A DNA stretch of 64,000 bases, taken from the NCBI RefSeq assembly GCF_000814765.1, contig NZ_JWIC01000005.1, positions 124,001 through 188,000 of the forward strand. Reading direction: 5' to 3'. The stretch comes from Pseudoalteromonas luteoviolacea. GTDB lineage: Bacteria; Pseudomonadota; Gammaproteobacteria; Enterobacterales; Alteromonadaceae. Of this stretch, positions 19,432 to 33,977 are shown one piece after another. Every line of letters starts with the position of its first letter. Positions within the stretch are counted from its first letter, which is position 1. The notes beneath the pieces are model-generated. The model was given only the letters and a program-made list of their open reading frames with translations, did no database searches and was not told the DNA's origin. Both the position numbers and the translations under genes were made by a program.

Positions 19432-19851
19432 AAACCGCCTAATTGTAAATTTTTATCGTTATCGTCTATGCATGGAGCAGCTTTGCCTATCCATGTTTTA
19501 GGATCGCATGTACTGCGATTATCGTGTCTGGTCAGTGGTATACAAAAGAATTACCTAGAATCAAATTATCATGCGCACATTTAACATTGTCTATGTCCCA
19601 CATTGTGTCAAGTTTATGCATGGCACCCTTAGAAAATTCAACGCTCAATATTGAAACAAACAGTCGACCAAAAGACAGCCAGTCATACTTTTTAGTGTGA
19701 CTGAATTAAATGACATTTTTATGAGAGAAAGGGTGAAGATAAATTCAGCTATCTACAGGTGAGTACGATGAAAAAGGATAACGATATACAAAATAAAAAC
19801 GACCAAACAAAGTTGGCCGTAAGTTCTCATTGAGTTTAAGCGTAACAAGCA
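19432..19851. other. 420-base intergenic region between pssA and egtB
   Basis: Holds the upstream region of egtB, a 9-bp hairpin at 19680-19703 (CAGTCATAC / GTGTGACTG) that could be a weak terminator for pssA on the minus strand or an operator, and a 21-codon reading frame on the plus strand (separate entry). Nothing else recognisable. Confidence 0.5.
19768..19833 (+). CDS. Possible 21-residue peptide or gene remnant
   Basis: ATG with AGGTGAG seven bases upstream opens a polar peptide starting MKKDNDIQNKNDQTK and ending at a TGA. No known leader or toxin type is recognised. A shift of one base at its end would extend it to KFSLSLSVTSTK, so it could be a broken gene end. Spurious occurrence is quite possible. 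Confidence 0.2.
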   Translation: MKKDNDIQNKNDQTKLAVSSH

Positions 19852-21177
19852 CTAAATGAACTTTTTGATGATAAAATCTACTTTGACTCGTTTTGCCTGC
19901 CCTAAAATCTTTTGCACAGGTGCTGGATAATCTTGCAATGTTTCAATATCATCAGGCCCAGACAGTTTTCTGCAATGGGATAAAATCGCTTGCTTCTCAG
20001 TGTCAACAAAGGCTTTCAATTCTTGCGCTCTATCTTCTATTAGAATGCCATTTTCGATGTCTAAACCCCATGCTCTTGGGTTTAAATTGTGTCCTGTCAT
20101 CAAGTGCACTTGATTATCTTGATTGATGCCTTTTAGATGGAATGAGTTGTCTCCGTCCTTCCATAGATACACATTGAGTAGTCCCTGCTCGATATACCTT
20201 TTTTGCGACTTTAGAAATTTATGTAAAATCCGCTCATACAAATAAGGCAGTGCGCCTATTCGACTGAACGGCTTATCTGGTGAGATATAAAAGTCATTCG
20301 CTGTCTTATCGCCAACAACAATAGTTACTGATTTACCTTGCTTTAACAGACGACGTAGTGAACGTAATAGAGGCGCCGGAAAGTTAAAATAAGGCGTATA
20401 TAAAATCAGCTCTTGCTCTGTGGTATCAAAGAGTGTTTTGATTAATCTATTTAACTTATTTGTTCTTCGCCCAAAACCTAAAAACGCTCTAACGTTTAGT
20501 GCATTAGTTTCATCTGCTTCAGACATGTCATAATTTGCTCTTTTTAGTGAACGCATTAACTTTTTTTGAGCTAACTTAATTTCACTAAATGGCTTTAATG
20601 GTCTGCTATCAATTCTAGGCACAGCCTCTGAAGACAATAAGTGCTTTTCGATAAAGTCCGTGAAGCTATCAGCAAGTTTTGCGTTGTCGATAAGAAAATA
20701 GCGATCTAATCTATATCTATCCTCTTGATGTAAATAGACATCGTTAATACTCGCGCCACTGTAAAGTACGGTGTCATCAATCACAAACCCTTTCAAATGC
20801 AAAACACCAAAGAGTTCTTTCGCTTTAACAGGTACGCCATACACCGCTACATTTGAATTAAACTTTTCCAAATAGTCACAGTATAATCGTGCATTTCCTT
20901 CAGATTTTTCCTCACCGATCAGCCCTCGTTGCGCCCGATGAAAATCCACCAATATTTTAATGTCTAATTCTGGATTTTGAAGCGATGCATTATGCAACGC
21001 AGTTAATACTCCTTGGCCTGCCGTGTCATCTTGTAAATACAATGCAGCGATATAAATTCGCTTCTTTGCGTTACGAATAAGAGACAAAAGCTCGCTGTGA
21101 TAATGCTTAGCGTCTGTTAAGACTCTACAGCTGCTCGCTTGGAGAGCAAAGCCAGAGTTGTCCTGCCAAAATGCCAT
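19852..21177 (-). CDS. pssA: CDP-diacylglycerol-serine O-phosphatidyltransferase
   Basis: Makes phosphatidylserine, precursor of phosphatidylethanolamine. 441 aa from the ATG chosen; a GTG two codons upstream is also in frame, but AAAAGG is correctly spaced only for the ATG. Phospholipase-D superfamily of the E. coli PssA type: two HKD motifs, HLKGFVIDDTVLYSGAS (about 147-163) and FHLKGINQDNQVHLMTGHNL (about 350-370), plus LDIKILVDFHRAQRG and YLHQEDRYRLDRY. Membrane-peripheral enzyme. Divergent from trxB. Confidence 0.95.
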   Translation of the reverse strand: MAFWQDNSGFALQASSCRVLTDAKHYHSELLSLIRNAKKRIYIAALYLQDDTAGQGVLTALHNASLQNPELDIKILVDFHRAQRGLIGEEKSEGNARLYCDYLEKFNSNVAVYGVPVKAKELFGVLHLKGFVIDDTVLYSGASINDVYLHQEDRYRLDRYFLIDNAKLADSFTDFIEKHLLSSEAVPRIDSRPLKPFSEIKLAQKKLMRSLKRANYDMSEADETNALNVRAFLGFGRRTNKLNRLIKTLFDTTEQELILYTPYFNFPAPLLRSLRRLLKQGKSVTIVVGDKTANDFYISPDKPFSRIGALPYLYERILHKFLKSQKRYIEQGLLNVYLWKDGDNSFHLKGINQDNQVHLMTGHNLNPRAWGLDIENGILIEDRAQELKAFVDTEKQAILSHCRKLSGPDDIETLQDYPAPVQKILGQAKRVKVDFIIKKFI

Positions 21178-21426
21178 ATACACCTTTTAACTTTGGGCTA
21201 CAGATAATTTAGTAGCAAAAAAAATTCTTTAAAACATAACAAAAAAAAATAGAAAGGTCATGAAGATCCGACAATTTACGCTTCATTGGCTTACTTTTCC
21301 ATCAAGTACATTATATTTGACAAGATCAGAATTTCTAGATTTGCTTTATTTGATTTTTATTTTACTTCTGGGTTGATTTACTTAGAATCGGCATCATTGT
21401 AATGCTAATACTAAATTTTAGGATAG

Positions 21427-22383
<957 letters not shown>

Positions 22384-22389
22384 TGCCAT

Positions 22390-22414
22390 AGCACGCCATA
22401 ATTGATGGCGTGCT
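22390..22414 (+). terminator. trxB terminator
   Basis: Ten-base perfect inverted repeat AGCACGCCAT / ATGGCGTGCT with a 5-base loop six bases after trxB; the T-run is short (TTTACTCTT). Confidence 0.6.
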
Positions 22415-22474
22415 TTACTCTTCAATTTGCTAAACTTATTTTAGCTACCTTCTGATACGAAACTTAAGTCACCT

Positions 22475-23191
22475 ATGACACAACAGTTGTTCCACTTATC
22501 TCTAACAGACTATATATTTCCGCCCTGTCACTATGCCTTAAAAGAACCCGATGGCTTACTCGCAATCGGCGGCTGCCTAAACACGCTCAGATTAAAAAAA
22601 GCCTATCAGCTCGGCATTTTCCCTTGGTTTAATGAGCGAGAGCCCATTATGTGGTGGTCGCCAAGTGAACGTGGAATAATTGAGTTTGATGACTTTCATA
22701 TCGGCCGTACTCTTAGAAAAGCCAAAAATAAACTAAACCCTAGAGTTACGATCAACAGGGCATTTGAACAAGTCATTACACAGTGTAGAGAGCAGCGACT
22801 GAATGACGAAGGTACTTGGATCAACAAAAACATGTTAAAAGCATACTGCCAAGCCCACCAAGAAGGCTTTGCCCACAGCTTAGAGGTTTGGGTTGATGGC
22901 GAATTAGCAGGAGGCCTTTACGGCATAATGGTTTCTGGTGTCTTTTGTGGTGAATCCATGTTTCACAGTCAACCCAATGCATCTAAATTAGCGATGTGGG
23001 CATTGGTAAATTGGCTAAAAAAGCACAATGCCCATTTTATAGATTGCCAATTAGATAACCCTTATTTGAGCTCAATGGGCGCAAAAGTCATTCCCAGAGA
23101 TGAATTTTTGACTAAACTAAAAGGAGCAAGTGGATATCACCCTGTACAAACCATGTGGCAACCACAAGACATAGGGGCAATATATGACTGA
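22475..23191 (+). CDS. aat: Leucyl/phenylalanyl-tRNA-protein transferase
   Basis: N-end rule enzyme that adds Leu or Phe to proteins with N-terminal Lys or Arg, marking them for ClpS-ClpAP. 238 aa. FPPCHYALKEPDGLLAIGG, YQLGIFPWFNEREPIMWWSP, GGLYGIMVSGVFCGESMFH and DCQLDNPYLSSMGAKVI are all family blocks. Its stop region overlaps bpt by 8 bases. ClpS and ClpA, the downstream acceptors, are encoded 1.2-3.8 kb away. Confidence 0.96.
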   Translation: MTQQLFHLSLTDYIFPPCHYALKEPDGLLAIGGCLNTLRLKKAYQLGIFPWFNEREPIMWWSPSERGIIEFDDFHIGRTLRKAKNKLNPRVTINRAFEQVITQCREQRLNDEGTWINKNMLKAYCQAHQEGFAHSLEVWVDGELAGGLYGIMVSGVFCGESMFHSQPNASKLAMWALVNWLKKHNAHFIDCQLDNPYLSSMGAKVIPRDEFLTKLKGASGYHPVQTMWQPQDIGAIYD

Positions 23192-23888
23192 ACACTTTCC
23201 TTCTAAAATAGGCCTCAGTCAACAGTTTGATTGCAGCTACTTACCAGATAGAAAAGAGCAGCTATTGGTAATTTTAGACAGTGAATGCTACACAGCAACG
23301 CGGTTTGAAGCATTATTATCGTTAGGTTTTAGACGCAGTGGCGACCAAATATATCGCCCTCATTGCCCATTATGTAGTGCCTGCCAATCTATACGTGTAC
23401 TAGCGAAACACTATACACCTTCCAAATCACAAAAGCGGAAATTCAATAAAATACACAGCGACTACAGTGTAAAAGTCAGCTTTGAAGAGAAAGATAACTA
23501 TTTTCCACTTTACGAAAAATACATAAACTTAAGACACAGCGATGGCACAATGTTCCCACCAAATAGGTTACAGTATGAAAGCTTCCTATTTTGTCGTTGG
23601 ATGCCTATCTCATTCATCGAGCTATGGCATAAAAACACCCTCATTGCTGTTGCAGTAACTGACACTATGCCAAATGCATTATCGGCAATTTACACCTTCT
23701 TTGATCCTGAATTTGAGCACCTAAGTCTAGGTACAATCATGATAATGGCCCAAATTGAACTGGCCAATGCAGAAAATAAAGACTTCGTTTATTTAGGTTA
23801 TCAAATAGACGAATGTAAAAAAATGCGCTACAAAAAGCAGTTTTCACCTGCTCAACAGCTTAAAGAAGATACATGGGTAAATATTTAA
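23184..23888 (+). CDS. bpt: Aspartate/glutamate leucyltransferase
   Basis: Second N-end rule enzyme: adds Leu to N-terminal Asp or Glu. 234 aa, related to eukaryotic Ate1. Family features: CSYLPDRKEQ, LLSLGFRRSGDQIYRPHC followed by C-x-A-C (a Cys cluster), PNRLQYESF, ALSAIYTFFDPEFEHLSLGT and YLGYQIDECKKMRYK. Overlaps aat, with GGGGC as SD inside it, so both N-end tags are made from one mRNA. Confidence 0.95.
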   Translation: MTEHFPSKIGLSQQFDCSYLPDRKEQLLVILDSECYTATRFEALLSLGFRRSGDQIYRPHCPLCSACQSIRVLAKHYTPSKSQKRKFNKIHSDYSVKVSFEEKDNYFPLYEKYINLRHSDGTMFPPNRLQYESFLFCRWMPISFIELWHKNTLIAVAVTDTMPNALSAIYTFFDPEFEHLSLGTIMIMAQIELANAENKDFVYLGYQIDECKKMRYKKQFSPAQQLKEDTWVNI

Positions 23889-23896
23889 GTTACTAA

Positions 23897-24196
<300 letters not shown>

Positions 24197-24242
24197 TTCT
24201 ACCGTCTCGCCAGCATCATTTTGATGCTATAAGACGTATGTA

Positions 24243-24274
24243 GCAAAAAACCTAGCCTTGGCTAGGTTTTTTGC
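24243..24274. terminator. Bidirectional terminator between infA and clpA
   Basis: Perfect 15-bp stem GCAAAAAACCTAGCC / GGCTAGGTTTTTTGC; A and T runs serve both converging genes. Confidence 0.9.
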
Positions 24275-24346
24275 TTTTAAAGCATGGTAAAGATATGCAG
24301 CCGTTGGCTAAGTTCCTGCAACGACTGCTGTAACCGAAGCGAAAGA

Positions 24347-26611
24347 CTATGCAGACACTAACTCTTGCTCAAAATTGAACTCAAGCGCGTTCGCTTTCAC
24401 AGTTACTTTTACATTACCGCCATCAACAAGTGAGCCGAATAAGATTTCATTCGCCAACGGCTTTTTGAGATTGTCTTGGATAATACGTGCCATCGGTCTC
24501 GCACCCATTGCTTTATCGTAGCCAATATCAGCAATCCAGTCTCTTGCCTCATTAGTAAGCTCTAAGTTAACCGACTTTTTATCTAATTGAGCTTGCAACT
24601 CAACAATGAACTTATCAACAACCTGAAGGATAACCTCTTTCTCTAAATGGTTGAACCAAATAATGTTATCAAGTCTGTTTCTAAATTCAGGCGTGAATAC
24701 TTTATTAATTTCAATCATTGCATCATGAGAGTGGTCTTGCTGTTGGAAACCGATAGACTTTCTCACCGTCTCTTGCACACCTGCGTTTGTTGTCATAACA
24801 AATATAACATTACGGAAGTCTGCTTTACGCCCATTATTGTCAGTTAACGTACCATGATCCATTACTTGCAGTAAGATGTTATAAATATCAGGGTGCGCTT
24901 TTTCAATCTCATCCAGTAAAACAACAGCGTGAGGGTGTTTGATGACAGAGTCTGTTAACAAGCCGCCCTGCTCAAAACCAACATACCCTGGAGGGGCACC
25001 GATCAAACGGCTCACAGCATGGCGCTCAGAGTACTCAGACATATCGAAGCGAATGAACTCAATCCCCATACATTTAGCAAGCTGCTTAGTGACTTCCGTT
25101 TTACCAACACCTGTTGGTCCTGCAAATAAGAATGAACCGATAGGCTTTTCTTCATTGGCAAGGCCTGAGCGTGATAAACGAATTGCAGAAGTAAGCGCAT
25201 CAATTGATTCATCCTGACCGAAAACCAACATTTTCAGGTTTCTATCGAGATTTTTAAGGACTTCTTTATCGCTTGACGACACATTTTGCTGAGGAATACG
25301 AGCAATTTTAGAAACAATTTGCTCTATATCGGATACGCCAATGGTTTTTTTGCGTCTAGACATTGGCAGTAAGCGTTGGTTTGCGCCCGCTTCATCAATA
25401 ACATCAATTGCTTTATCTGGAAGGTGACGTTCATTGATATATTTGGCACTTAACTCAGCCGCCGCTTTTAATGCTTTTTGTGTGTAGCGGATACCGTGGT
25501 GCTCCTCATAACGGTCTTTAAGGCCGTATAAAATCTTCGCTGTATCTGCAACACTCGGTTCAACTACATCGATTTTTTGGAAACGACGGACTAAAGCTCT
25601 GTCTTTCTCAAATATATTCTTAAACTCTGAATACGTTGTAGAACCTAAACAACGAAGTTTGCCACTAGAAAGTAATGGCTTGATCAAATTTGACGCATCC
25701 ATCACGCCACCTGACGCAGCACCAGCACCAATGATAGTATGGATTTCATCGATAAATAGAATCGCGTTTGGTTTTGCTTGAAGCTCTTTCAGAAGCGCTT
25801 TAAAACGCTTTTCAAAATCACCCCGATATTTTGTACCCGCTAGAAGTGCTCCCATATCTAATGAGTAAACAACAGCGTCCTCAATGACCTCTGGCACTTG
25901 ATCATTAACAATACGATATGCCAAACCTTCCGCGATTGCTGTTTTACCAACCCCCGCTTCACCCACTAACAAAGGGTTATTCTTCTTACGACGGCAGAGT
26001 ACTTGGATGGTTCTCTCTACTTCTTGGTCACGACCGACCAGCGGATCAATCTGCCCTGCTTTCGCTAGCACATTTAAATTTGCAGTAAAATTCTCTAACT
26101 TGGTTTTTTCTTCGCCTTGAACTTCTGCGCCTTCTTCATTGATGTCTTCATGCTCTTCTGGCTCAGGATCATCATCAGATTTCGAAATACCGTGGCTGAT
26201 GAAGTTCACTATATCTAAGCGGCTGACATCCGCTTTTTTTAACAAATAGACGGCTTGGCTTTCTTGCTCTGAAAAAATTGCGACTAATACATTGACGCCG
26301 GTAACTTCATTTCTACCAGAAGATTGGACATGAAACACTGCTCTTTGTAAAACACGTTGAAAACCTAACGTGGGTTGAGTCTCCCTGTCTTCCTCTAGCT
26401 CAGGGATTATCGGCGTTGTTTCATCAATAAATTCCGACAAATCTTTTTTCAAGCTGTCGGTATCTACGCTACAAGCATTGAGCGCTTCACTTGCTGATGG
26501 GTTATCTATCAGTGCAAGTAATAAATGCTCCACCGTCATAAATTCATGACGACGAGTACGAGCTTCACGAAACGCGGTGTTAAGTGTAATTTCTAAATCT
26601 TTATTTAGCAT
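24347..26611 (-). CDS. clpA: ATP-dependent Clp protease ATP-binding subunit ClpA
   Basis: AAA+ unfoldase that feeds ClpP. 754 aa from [14 protein letters not shown], the conserved N-terminus, preceded by GGGGG; the frame extends 22 codons upstream towards clpS without support. N-domain (1-145, ClpS docking), D1 with GEAGVGKT and FIDEIHT, D2 with GPTGVGKT and [12 protein letters not shown], and the IGF-type ClpP loop as KSIGFQQ. Degrades N-end rule substrates together with ClpS. Confidence 0.97.
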   Translation of the reverse strand: MLNKDLEITLNTAFREARTRRHEFMTVEHLLLALIDNPSASEALNACSVDTDSLKKDLSEFIDETTPIIPELEEDRETQPTLGFQRVLQRAVFHVQSSGRNEVTGVNVLVAIFSEQESQAVYLLKKADVSRLDIVNFISHGISKSDDDPEPEEHEDINEEGAEVQGEEKTKLENFTANLNVLAKAGQIDPLVGRDQEVERTIQVLCRRKKNNPLLVGEAGVGKTAIAEGLAYRIVNDQVPEVIEDAVVYSLDMGALLAGTKYRGDFEKRFKALLKELQAKPNAILFIDEIHTIIGAGAASGGVMDASNLIKPLLSSGKLRCLGSTTYSEFKNIFEKDRALVRRFQKIDVVEPSVADTAKILYGLKDRYEEHHGIRYTQKALKAAAELSAKYINERHLPDKAIDVIDEAGANQRLLPMSRRKKTIGVSDIEQIVSKIARIPQQNVSSSDKEVLKNLDRNLKMLVFGQDESIDALTSAIRLSRSGLANEEKPIGSFLFAGPTGVGKTEVTKQLAKCMGIEFIRFDMSEYSERHAVSRLIGAPPGYVGFEQGGLLTDSVIKHPHAVVLLDEIEKAHPDIYNILLQVMDHGTLTDNNGRKADFRNVIFVMTTNAGVQETVRKSIGFQQQDHSHDAMIEINKVFTPEFRNRLDNIIWFNHLEKEVILQVVDKFIVELQAQLDKKSVNLELTNEARDWIADIGYDKAMGARPMARIIQDNLKKPLANEILFGSLVDGGNVKVTVKANALEFNFEQELVSA

Positions 26612-26639
26612 TGGCAACCCCCAACGAGAATAAATAAGG

Positions 26640-26957
26640 TCATTCTTGCTCACAGCTACACAGGAGCGGATGCTCATGATCGCGAGCGTATCTGTTTACC
26701 TGCTCAGCCTTTGTATGAGCTATGTCTGCAGGATACATTCCACATACCGCTTTTCCCTCGTGATGTACTTTCAACATCACTTCAGTTGCTCTTTCGCTAT
26801 CCATGTTGAAAAAAGTCGTTAACACTTCGATGACGAAATCCATCGGTGTATAATCATCATTGTTCAAAATCACTTTATATTTCTTAGGTGGTTGTAACTT
26901 TTGCTTCTCGAGGTCTTTAACCTCTTCCAACACACCCGAATCTTTTATCCCACTCAT
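26640..26957 (-). CDS. clpS: ATP-dependent Clp protease adaptor ClpS
   Basis: 105 aa adaptor that binds N-terminal Leu, Phe, Tyr or Trp and hands the protein to Clp[22 protein letters not shown] (split [10 protein letters not shown] core), [20 protein letters not shown] with the pocket residues, and a final [10 protein letters not shown]. Same operon as clpA, 28 bases upstream of it. Divergent from cspD, as in E. coli. Confidence 0.97.
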   Translation of the reverse strand: MSGIKDSGVLEEVKDLEKQKLQPPKKYKVILNNDDYTPMDFVIEVLTTFFNMDSERATEVMLKVHHEGKAVCGMYPADIAHTKAEQVNRYARDHEHPLLCSCEQE

Positions 26958-27040
26958 AATTAAATATAGTCTTGTCTTATATACTCAAGCAAACTTGAAT
27001 TAAAAAATAAATAAAATGTTAAAAAACTGCACTAAAAAAC

Positions 27041-27068
27041 TTGACTGTATGGTTATTTAAACTACATT
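27041..27068 (+). promoter_or_regulatory. Candidate cspD promoter
   Basis: TTGACT at 27041 and TACATT at 27063 with a 16-base spacer, leaving a leader of about 85 bases before cspD, as is common for cold-shock-type genes. Confidence 0.45.
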
Positions 27069-27158
27069 CTAGTCCTAGTTGTTCATGATATGGACAGCTT
27101 AGCAAATTTCAAAGGTTAGATTAACTTAATTAGTCAACTTATAGAAGGATGTAGAAGT

Positions 27159-27377
27159 ATGGCTTGCGGAAAAGTCAAATGGTTTAACAACGCCAAAGGG
27201 TTTGGTTTCATCGTAGAAGACGGCAGTGACGAAGATATCTTTGCACATTACTCGACGATTGTAATGGATGGATACAAGACGCTTAAAGCTGGTCAAGATG
27301 TAACATTCGAGCTACAGGAAGGGCCTAAGGGCTTACATGCTACTAATATTGCACCGAAAGTTGGTGAAATGGCATAG
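27159..27377 (+). CDS. cspD: Cold-shock-domain protein CspD
   Basis: 72 aa single cold-shock domain. RNP1 KGFGFIV and RNP2-like DIFAHYSTI are present, with GKVKWFNNAKGFGF at the start. The placement divergent to clpS-clpA is diagnostic of CspD, which in E. coli is a stationary-phase inhibitor of replication rather than a cold-induced chaperone. Good SD (GAAGGATG). Confidence 0.93.
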   Translation: MACGKVKWFNNAKGFGFIVEDGSDEDIFAHYSTIVMDGYKTLKAGQDVTFELQEGPKGLHATNIAPKVGEMA

Positions 27378-29947
<2,570 letters not shown>

Positions 29948-29963
29948 GTTAAATTCAAGCTTT

Positions 29964-29990
29964 AAAAGGCAGCCATGCGCTGCCTTTTTT
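29964..29990 (+). terminator. icd terminator
   Basis: Ten-base-pair stem AAAAGGCAGC / GCTGCCTTTT, loop CATGC, then further T, 17 bases after icd. Confidence 0.9.
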
Positions 29991-30059
29991 CGTTTTCATG
30001 CTGAAGTATGGCGAGACTTTTGTTAGTATGCGCCCATTCATATTACCTCTTTGTAAGCT

Positions 30060-30713
30060 ATGACATACAAAAACAGTCAGCGCCCTAACGCTGCTCGGAA
30101 CAAGCCAAATAACATCTCACGACGACCATCACGAGGCGCTAAAAAGCCGCCAGTAAAACCTGAGGATGTCAAAATAGTCTTGTTCAATAAACCATTCGAT
30201 GTTCTCTGCCAATTTACGGATGATCAACATCGTAAAACACTTGCTGATTATATAGATGTTAAATCTGTATATGCCGCGGGCCGCCTTGATCGTGATAGTG
30301 AAGGTCTATTGCTACTCACAAACTGTGGCAAGCTGCAACACAAACTGACTGAACCCAAAAAGAACACCAATAAAACATACTGGGTTCAGGTAGAGGGCAC
30401 ACCGGATGAGCAGGCGTTGGACCAGCTTAGAAAAGGCGTTGAGCTTAAAGATGGCTTGACTAAACCTGCACACATTGAAGTAATAGAAGAGCCAAATGTT
30501 TGGCCACGCACGCCACCTATCAGGGAGCGTAAAAATATTCCTACAACTTGGTTGAGCATTACCATTTCTGAAGGACGCAACCGACAAGTTCGTCGTATGA
30601 CTGCACACATAGGCCACCCAACACTGAGATTAATCCGATACAGTATTGGTAAATATACCCTCAATGGTCTAAATAACGGACAGTATAAGGTTTTACAGCC
30701 AAATAAAGTCTAG
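30060..30713 (+). CDS. rluE: 23S rRNA pseudouridine(2457) synthase
   Basis: RsuA/RluB/E/F-family pseudouridine synthase, 217 aa without an S4 domain. A basic, probably disordered N-terminus (1-35) is followed by [15 protein letters not shown], the catalytic [17 protein letters not shown] (Asp in RLDRDS), and the [19 protein letters not shown] block near the end. In E. coli rluE lies next to icd, supporting the subfamily assignment. Confidence 0.93.
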   Translation: MTYKNSQRPNAARNKPNNISRRPSRGAKKPPVKPEDVKIVLFNKPFDVLCQFTDDQHRKTLADYIDVKSVYAAGRLDRDSEGLLLLTNCGKLQHKLTEPKKNTNKTYWVQVEGTPDEQALDQLRKGVELKDGLTKPAHIEVIEEPNVWPRTPPIRERKNIPTTWLSITISEGRNRQVRRMTAHIGHPTLRLIRYSIGKYTLNGLNNGQYKVLQPNKV

Positions 30714-30792
30714 AGTGTGTCTTTTGAGGGTAGCCAAATGCATGCTATACTCACGACCTTTCAAATATTACATATAGATGTACAGCGATATT

Positions 30793-31893
30793 ATGAGCGA
30801 TAACAGTAACATTAAAGTCATTGTCGGCATGTCTGGCGGCGTAGATTCTTCAGTTTCAGCTTACCTTCTAAAAGAACAAGGCTATCAAGTAGAAGGCTTG
30901 TTTATGAAAAACTGGGAAGAAGACGATAACGATGAATACTGTGCTGCTGCTGAAGATCTAAAAGATGCACAAGCGGTCTGTGAAAAGCTTGGCATTGAAT
31001 TACACACAGTCAATTTTGCAGCTGAATACTGGGATAACGTATTTGAATACTTCTTGGAAGAATACCGTGCTGGTCGTACGCCTAATCCAGATATTATGTG
31101 TAACAAAGAAATTAAATTCAAAGCATTTTTAGAGTTTGCTGCCGAAGCATTAGGTGCCGACTACATCGCCACCGGGCACTACGTTCGCAGAGAGGAACGT
31201 GACGGAAAGTTTGCCATGCTAAGAGGCTTAGACAATAACAAAGACCAAAGTTATTTCTTATACACACTCAGTCATGAACACGTTGCACAAACCCTGTTCC
31301 CAGTGGGTGAAATCGAAAAGCCTGAAGTACGCAGAATTGCAGAAGAGCAAGGCCTAATTACACACAACAAAAAAGACAGCACAGGTATTTGCTTTATTGG
31401 TGAACGCAAGTTCAAAGATTTCTTACAAAAATTCTTACCAGCCCAGCCAGGTATTATTGAAGATGCGGAAGGAAACCAAGTCGGTGAACATGAAGGCTTG
31501 ATGTACCACACCCTTGGCCAAAGAAAAGGCCTACTTATTGGCGGAATGAAAGAAGGCTCTGGTGAACCTTGGTATGTAGTAGATAAAGATGTAGAGCGCA
31601 ATGTACTTGTTGTTGGACAAGGTAAAGATCACCCTCGCCTTTACAGTAATGGCCTGAATGCAAACCAACTTCATTGGGTAGATCGTGCAGGTCCACAAGG
31701 CACGACTCGCTGCACAGTGAAAACACGTTACAGACAAGAAGATATCCCTTGTACTTTATTAGTTGGTAAAGACGGCATGGCGCGTGTTTTATTTGATGAG
31801 CCACAAAAAGCCGTAACGCCTGGTCAATCTGCTGTTTTTTATTCCGATGATGCTTGCTTAGGTGGTGGTATCATTGAGTCGGTGATTAAATAA
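30793..31893 (+). CDS. mnmA: tRNA-specific 2-thiouridylase
   Basis: Puts sulfur on U34 of tRNA for Lys, Glu and Gln. 366 aa from [16 protein letters not shown], the family-like start; an ATG five codons upstream is in frame but has no SD either. PP-loop [33 protein letters not shown] with the first catalytic Cys, and [13 protein letters not shown] with the second. The stop overlaps the hflD start. Order rluE-mnmA-hflD-purB is as in E. coli. Confidence 0.97.
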   Translation: MSDNSNIKVIVGMSGGVDSSVSAYLLKEQGYQVEGLFMKNWEEDDNDEYCAAAEDLKDAQAVCEKLGIELHTVNFAAEYWDNVFEYFLEEYRAGRTPNPDIMCNKEIKFKAFLEFAAEALGADYIATGHYVRREERDGKFAMLRGLDNNKDQSYFLYTLSHEHVAQTLFPVGEIEKPEVRRIAEEQGLITHNKKDSTGICFIGERKFKDFLQKFLPAQPGIIEDAEGNQVGEHEGLMYHTLGQRKGLLIGGMKEGSGEPWYVVDKDVERNVLVVGQGKDHPRLYSNGLNANQLHWVDRAGPQGTTRCTVKTRYRQEDIPCTLLVGKDGMARVLFDEPQKAVTPGQSAVFYSDDACLGGGIIESVIK

Positions 31894-32495
31894 TGCAATC
31901 TAAAGCCGTTATTCCACTCGCTGCTATTTGCCAAATAGCAAAGCTTGTTCAAAAATGTGCTCGCTATGGCACCTTCAATGAAAACGAAGTGCATACGTTT
32001 TTGCAGAGCATATTAAATACCGCGCCTCAAAATCCAGAAGATGTCTATGATGATCACTTTGCCCTTAAAGGTGGTTATCAATCCCTAGTTGCTCAACTTT
32101 CAAGTGACGGTGAAAAAGACGTTGAGATAGTAAAATACGTCGGCAGCCTATTACAATTAGAAAGAGCCTTATCATCTAATGATGCTGTTTTCTCAGAACT
32201 AGCAAAACGTATTGAGCAAGTAGAAAGGCAAACATTACATTTCAATGTCTATGACGAACAAGTTCTAGGCGCACTTGCTGATATCTACACCCAAGTTATC
32301 AGCCCTGCAGGTCCAAAGATCCAAGTTTTTGGTAAACCAGATTTATTACAGCAAACCCATGTTCAACATAAGATACGTGCTTTGCTGTTAGCAGGTATTA
32401 GAAGTGCCGTGTTGTGGCGACAGTTAGGCGGCAAACGCCGTCACTTCTTTTTCTCTAAAAAGAAGATTATCCACACAGCACAACAATTTATTTAA
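31893..32495 (+). CDS. hflD: High frequency lysogenization protein HflD homologue
   Basis: 200 aa all-helical protein lying at the inner face of the membrane; known in E. coli for binding lambda CII, cellular role unclear. ALKGGYQSLVAQLS, SLLQLERALS, QTHVQHKIRALLLAGIRSAVLWRQLGGKRR (in part AVLWRQLGGKR) are family blocks. Starts one base into the mnmA stop (TAATG). Its constant place between mnmA and purB supports the call. Confidence 0.94.
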   Translation: MQSKAVIPLAAICQIAKLVQKCARYGTFNENEVHTFLQSILNTAPQNPEDVYDDHFALKGGYQSLVAQLSSDGEKDVEIVKYVGSLLQLERALSSNDAVFSELAKRIEQVERQTLHFNVYDEQVLGALADIYTQVISPAGPKIQVFGKPDLLQQTHVQHKIRALLLAGIRSAVLWRQLGGKRRHFFFSKKKIIHTAQQFI

Positions 32496-32519
32496 AATAT
32501 CGTTCAAAAAACCAATTAG

Positions 32520-33902
<1,383 letters not shown>

Positions 33903-33923
33903 TCTAAATTATTAGATTTTATT

Positions 33924-33967
33924 AAGCGAAAGGATAAGCAAATAGCTTGTTACTTTCGCTTTTTTTA
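33924..33967 (+). terminator. purB terminator abutting roxA
   Basis: Nine-base-pair stem AAGCGAAAG / CTTTCGCTT, with a smaller inner stem, then a run of T that ends 11 bases before the roxA ATG. There is no room for a separate roxA promoter after it, so roxA must be read through it or from a promoter that includes it. Confidence 0.85.
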
Positions 33968-33977
33968 TGGAGAAAAT

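Noticed and set aside
24600..25217. Long frames on the plus strand inside clpA, and similar antisense frames inside rpsA, gyrA, cheA, frmA and the MCP
   Set aside because: All are antisense or out-of-frame shadows of well-identified genes, with no SD and biased composition.
26612..26677. Longer clpA overlapping clpS
   Set aside because: Conserved ClpA proteins start at MLNKDLE, which has its own SD.
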